Positions 62,973 through 64,000 of a DNA stretch of 64,000 nt are shown here, in pieces. The translations under genes and the position numbers were made by a program. The stretch lies in the NCBI RefSeq assembly GCF_004348825.1, contig NZ_SMJU01000017.1:23048-87047 (forward strand). The letters run 5' to 3'. The DNA comes from Arundinibacter roseus. GTDB taxonomy: Bacteria > Bacteroidota > Bacteroidia > Cytophagales > Spirosomataceae. The notes below the pieces were generated by a model that was given only the letters and a program-made list of their open reading frames with translations, was not told the DNA's origin and ran no database searches. Within the stretch, counting starts at the first letter, position 1. Every line of letters begins with the position of its first letter.

Positions 62973-64000
62973 GCCTCGGAGAGGCGTAACGTTTGTAGTA
63001 GTAAACAATATTTCAAATCAACCGACAAGCCTCGGAGAGACGTAACGTTGGTAGTAAACAATATTTCAAATCAACCGACAAGCCTCGGAGAGGCGTAACG
63101 TTTGTAGTGAACAATATTCCAAATCAACCGTCAAACCTCGGAGAGGCGTAACGTTTGTAGTAGTAAACAATATTTCAAATCAACCGACAAGCCTCGGAGA
63201 GGCGTAACGTTTGTAGTAAACAATATTCCAAATCAACCGACAAGCCTCGGAGAGACGTAACGTTTGTAGTAGTAAACAATATTCCAAATCAACCGACAAG
63301 CCTCGGAGAGGCGTAACGTTTGTAGTAAACAATATTCCAAATCAACCGACAAGCCTCGGAGAGGCGTAACGTTTGTAGTAAACAATATTCCAAATCAACC
63401 GACAAGCCTCGGAGAGACGTAACGTTTGTAGTAGTAAACAATATTCCAAATCAACCGACAAGCCTCGGAGAGGCGTAACGTTTGTAGTAAACAATATTCC
63501 AAATCAACCGACAAGCCTCGGAGAGGCGTAACGTTTGTAGTAAACAATATTCCAAATCAACCGACAAGCCTCGGAGAGGCGTAACGTTTGTAGTAAACAA
63601 TATTCCAAATCAACCGACAAGCCTCGGAGAGGCGTAACGTTGGTAGTAAACAATATTCCAAATCAACCGACAAGCCTCGGAGAGGCGTAACGTTGGTAGT
63701 AAACAATATTCCAAATCAACCGACAAGCCTCGGAAAGGCGTAACGTTTGTAGTAAACAATATTCCAAATCAACCGACAAGCCTCGGAGAGGCGTAACGTT
63801 GGTAGTAAACAATATTCCAAATCAACCGACAAGCCTCGGAGAGGCGTAACGTTTGTAGTAAACAATATTTCAAATCAACCGACAAGCCTCGGAAAGGCGT
63901 AACGTTTGTAGTAAACAATATTCCAAATCAACCGACAAGCCTCGGAGAGGCGTAACGTTGGTAGTAAACAATATTCCAAATCAACCGACAAGCCTCGGAG
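62973..64000. repeat. Tandem array of 53/56-bp units with a GCCTC-GGA-GAGGC palindrome
   Basis: Twenty unit starts (GCCTCGG or variant) are visible at 62973, 63029, 63082, 63135, 63191, 63244, 63300, 63353, 63406, 63462, 63515 and then every 53 bp to 63992. Spacing is 53 bp except for four 56-bp units that carry an extra GTA. Each unit has a 5-bp palindrome, then a weaker GTTT-GTAGT-AAAC dyad, then AATATTCCAAATCAACCGACAA. Variants occur in the palindrome (GAGAC, GAAAGGC, ACCTC) and in TTTG versus TTGG. The unit length is not a multiple of three and no frame stays open through the array, so it is non-coding. The array continues past the window end. Confidence 0.95.

Noticed and set aside
62910..63098. 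Small plus-strand frame at the start of the repeat array
   Set aside because: It is only an open frame running into the tandem repeats; the unit length is not a multiple of three and nothing supports coding.
62973..64000. CRISPR array
   Set aside because: The unit is conserved over its full 53/56 bp, so there are no variable spacers; no cas genes are in view.

Overview
The window looks like a chromosomal segment from a Bacteroidota species, most likely order Cytophagales (a Spirosoma/Runella/Dyadobacter-like relative; this is inference). The reasons are SusC/SusD and CarboxypepD_reg TonB receptors, DUF4249 lipoproteins, -7 elements of the TAnnTTTG type, weak Shine-Dalgarno signals, and a large set of DUF1080/ThuA/DUF1501/PSD1 genes. 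No rRNA, tRNA or CRISPR array was seen.

Layout. 1-131: 5' end of a secreted outer-membrane protein gene. 203-5063: leftward hypABFCD operon for [NiFe]-hydrogenase maturation, without hypE or hydrogenase structural genes here. 5285-7120: a small unknown gene and a two-domain APH-like/P-loop kinase. About 7190-8900: an IS200/IS605 element with divergent tnpA and tnpB, inserted right behind a GH28 pectinase gene (8902-10230). 10405-20550: a DNA phosphorothioation (Dnd) locus. dndA is alone on the + strand and faces an eight-gene leftward operon: dndC, a small unknown gene, dndD, a dndE-ATPase fusion, a membrane protein, a second DGQHR protein, a GIY-YIG protein and dndB. 20778-22310: rtcB. 22659-27981: two partly identical DUF4249 lipoprotein genes separated by a 466-bp IS1595-like remnant with perfect 13-bp terminal inverted repeats, the second copy feeding into a TonB receptor. 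28100-34338: GH43, a class IV aminotransferase and a ribose-type ABC importer. 34514-38488: a secreted protein, then a small secreted peptide and an outer-membrane barrel in an AT-rich patch. 38592-62824: a long leftward run for carbohydrate metabolism: Gfo/Idh oxidoreductase, three TIM-barrel isomerases, a cupin, DUF4432, an alpha/beta hydrolase, two ThuA proteins, DUF1080, a large cytochrome c/propeller protein, SusD/SusC, DUF1501, a PSD1-type cytochrome and a clan-A glycosidase. 62973-64000: a tandem array of 53/56-bp units that runs off the window.

How the genes fit together. The right half reads as uptake and oxidative processing of plant- or biofilm-derived sugars. SusCD binds and imports, secreted glycosidases cut, cytochrome-linked periplasmic proteins may accept electrons, and Gfo/Idh, isomerase and DUF1080 proteins handle oxidised sugars. 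The most unusual part is the Dnd locus. It has the modification genes but no recognisable dndFGH restriction genes. Instead it has a DndE fused to a HerA/FtsK-like ATPase and a GIY-YIG/DGQHR/membrane-protein module that could be the effector half. Its base composition is mosaic, with a sharp change inside dndD. The tandem array at the right edge is the second structure not explained by ordinary genes.
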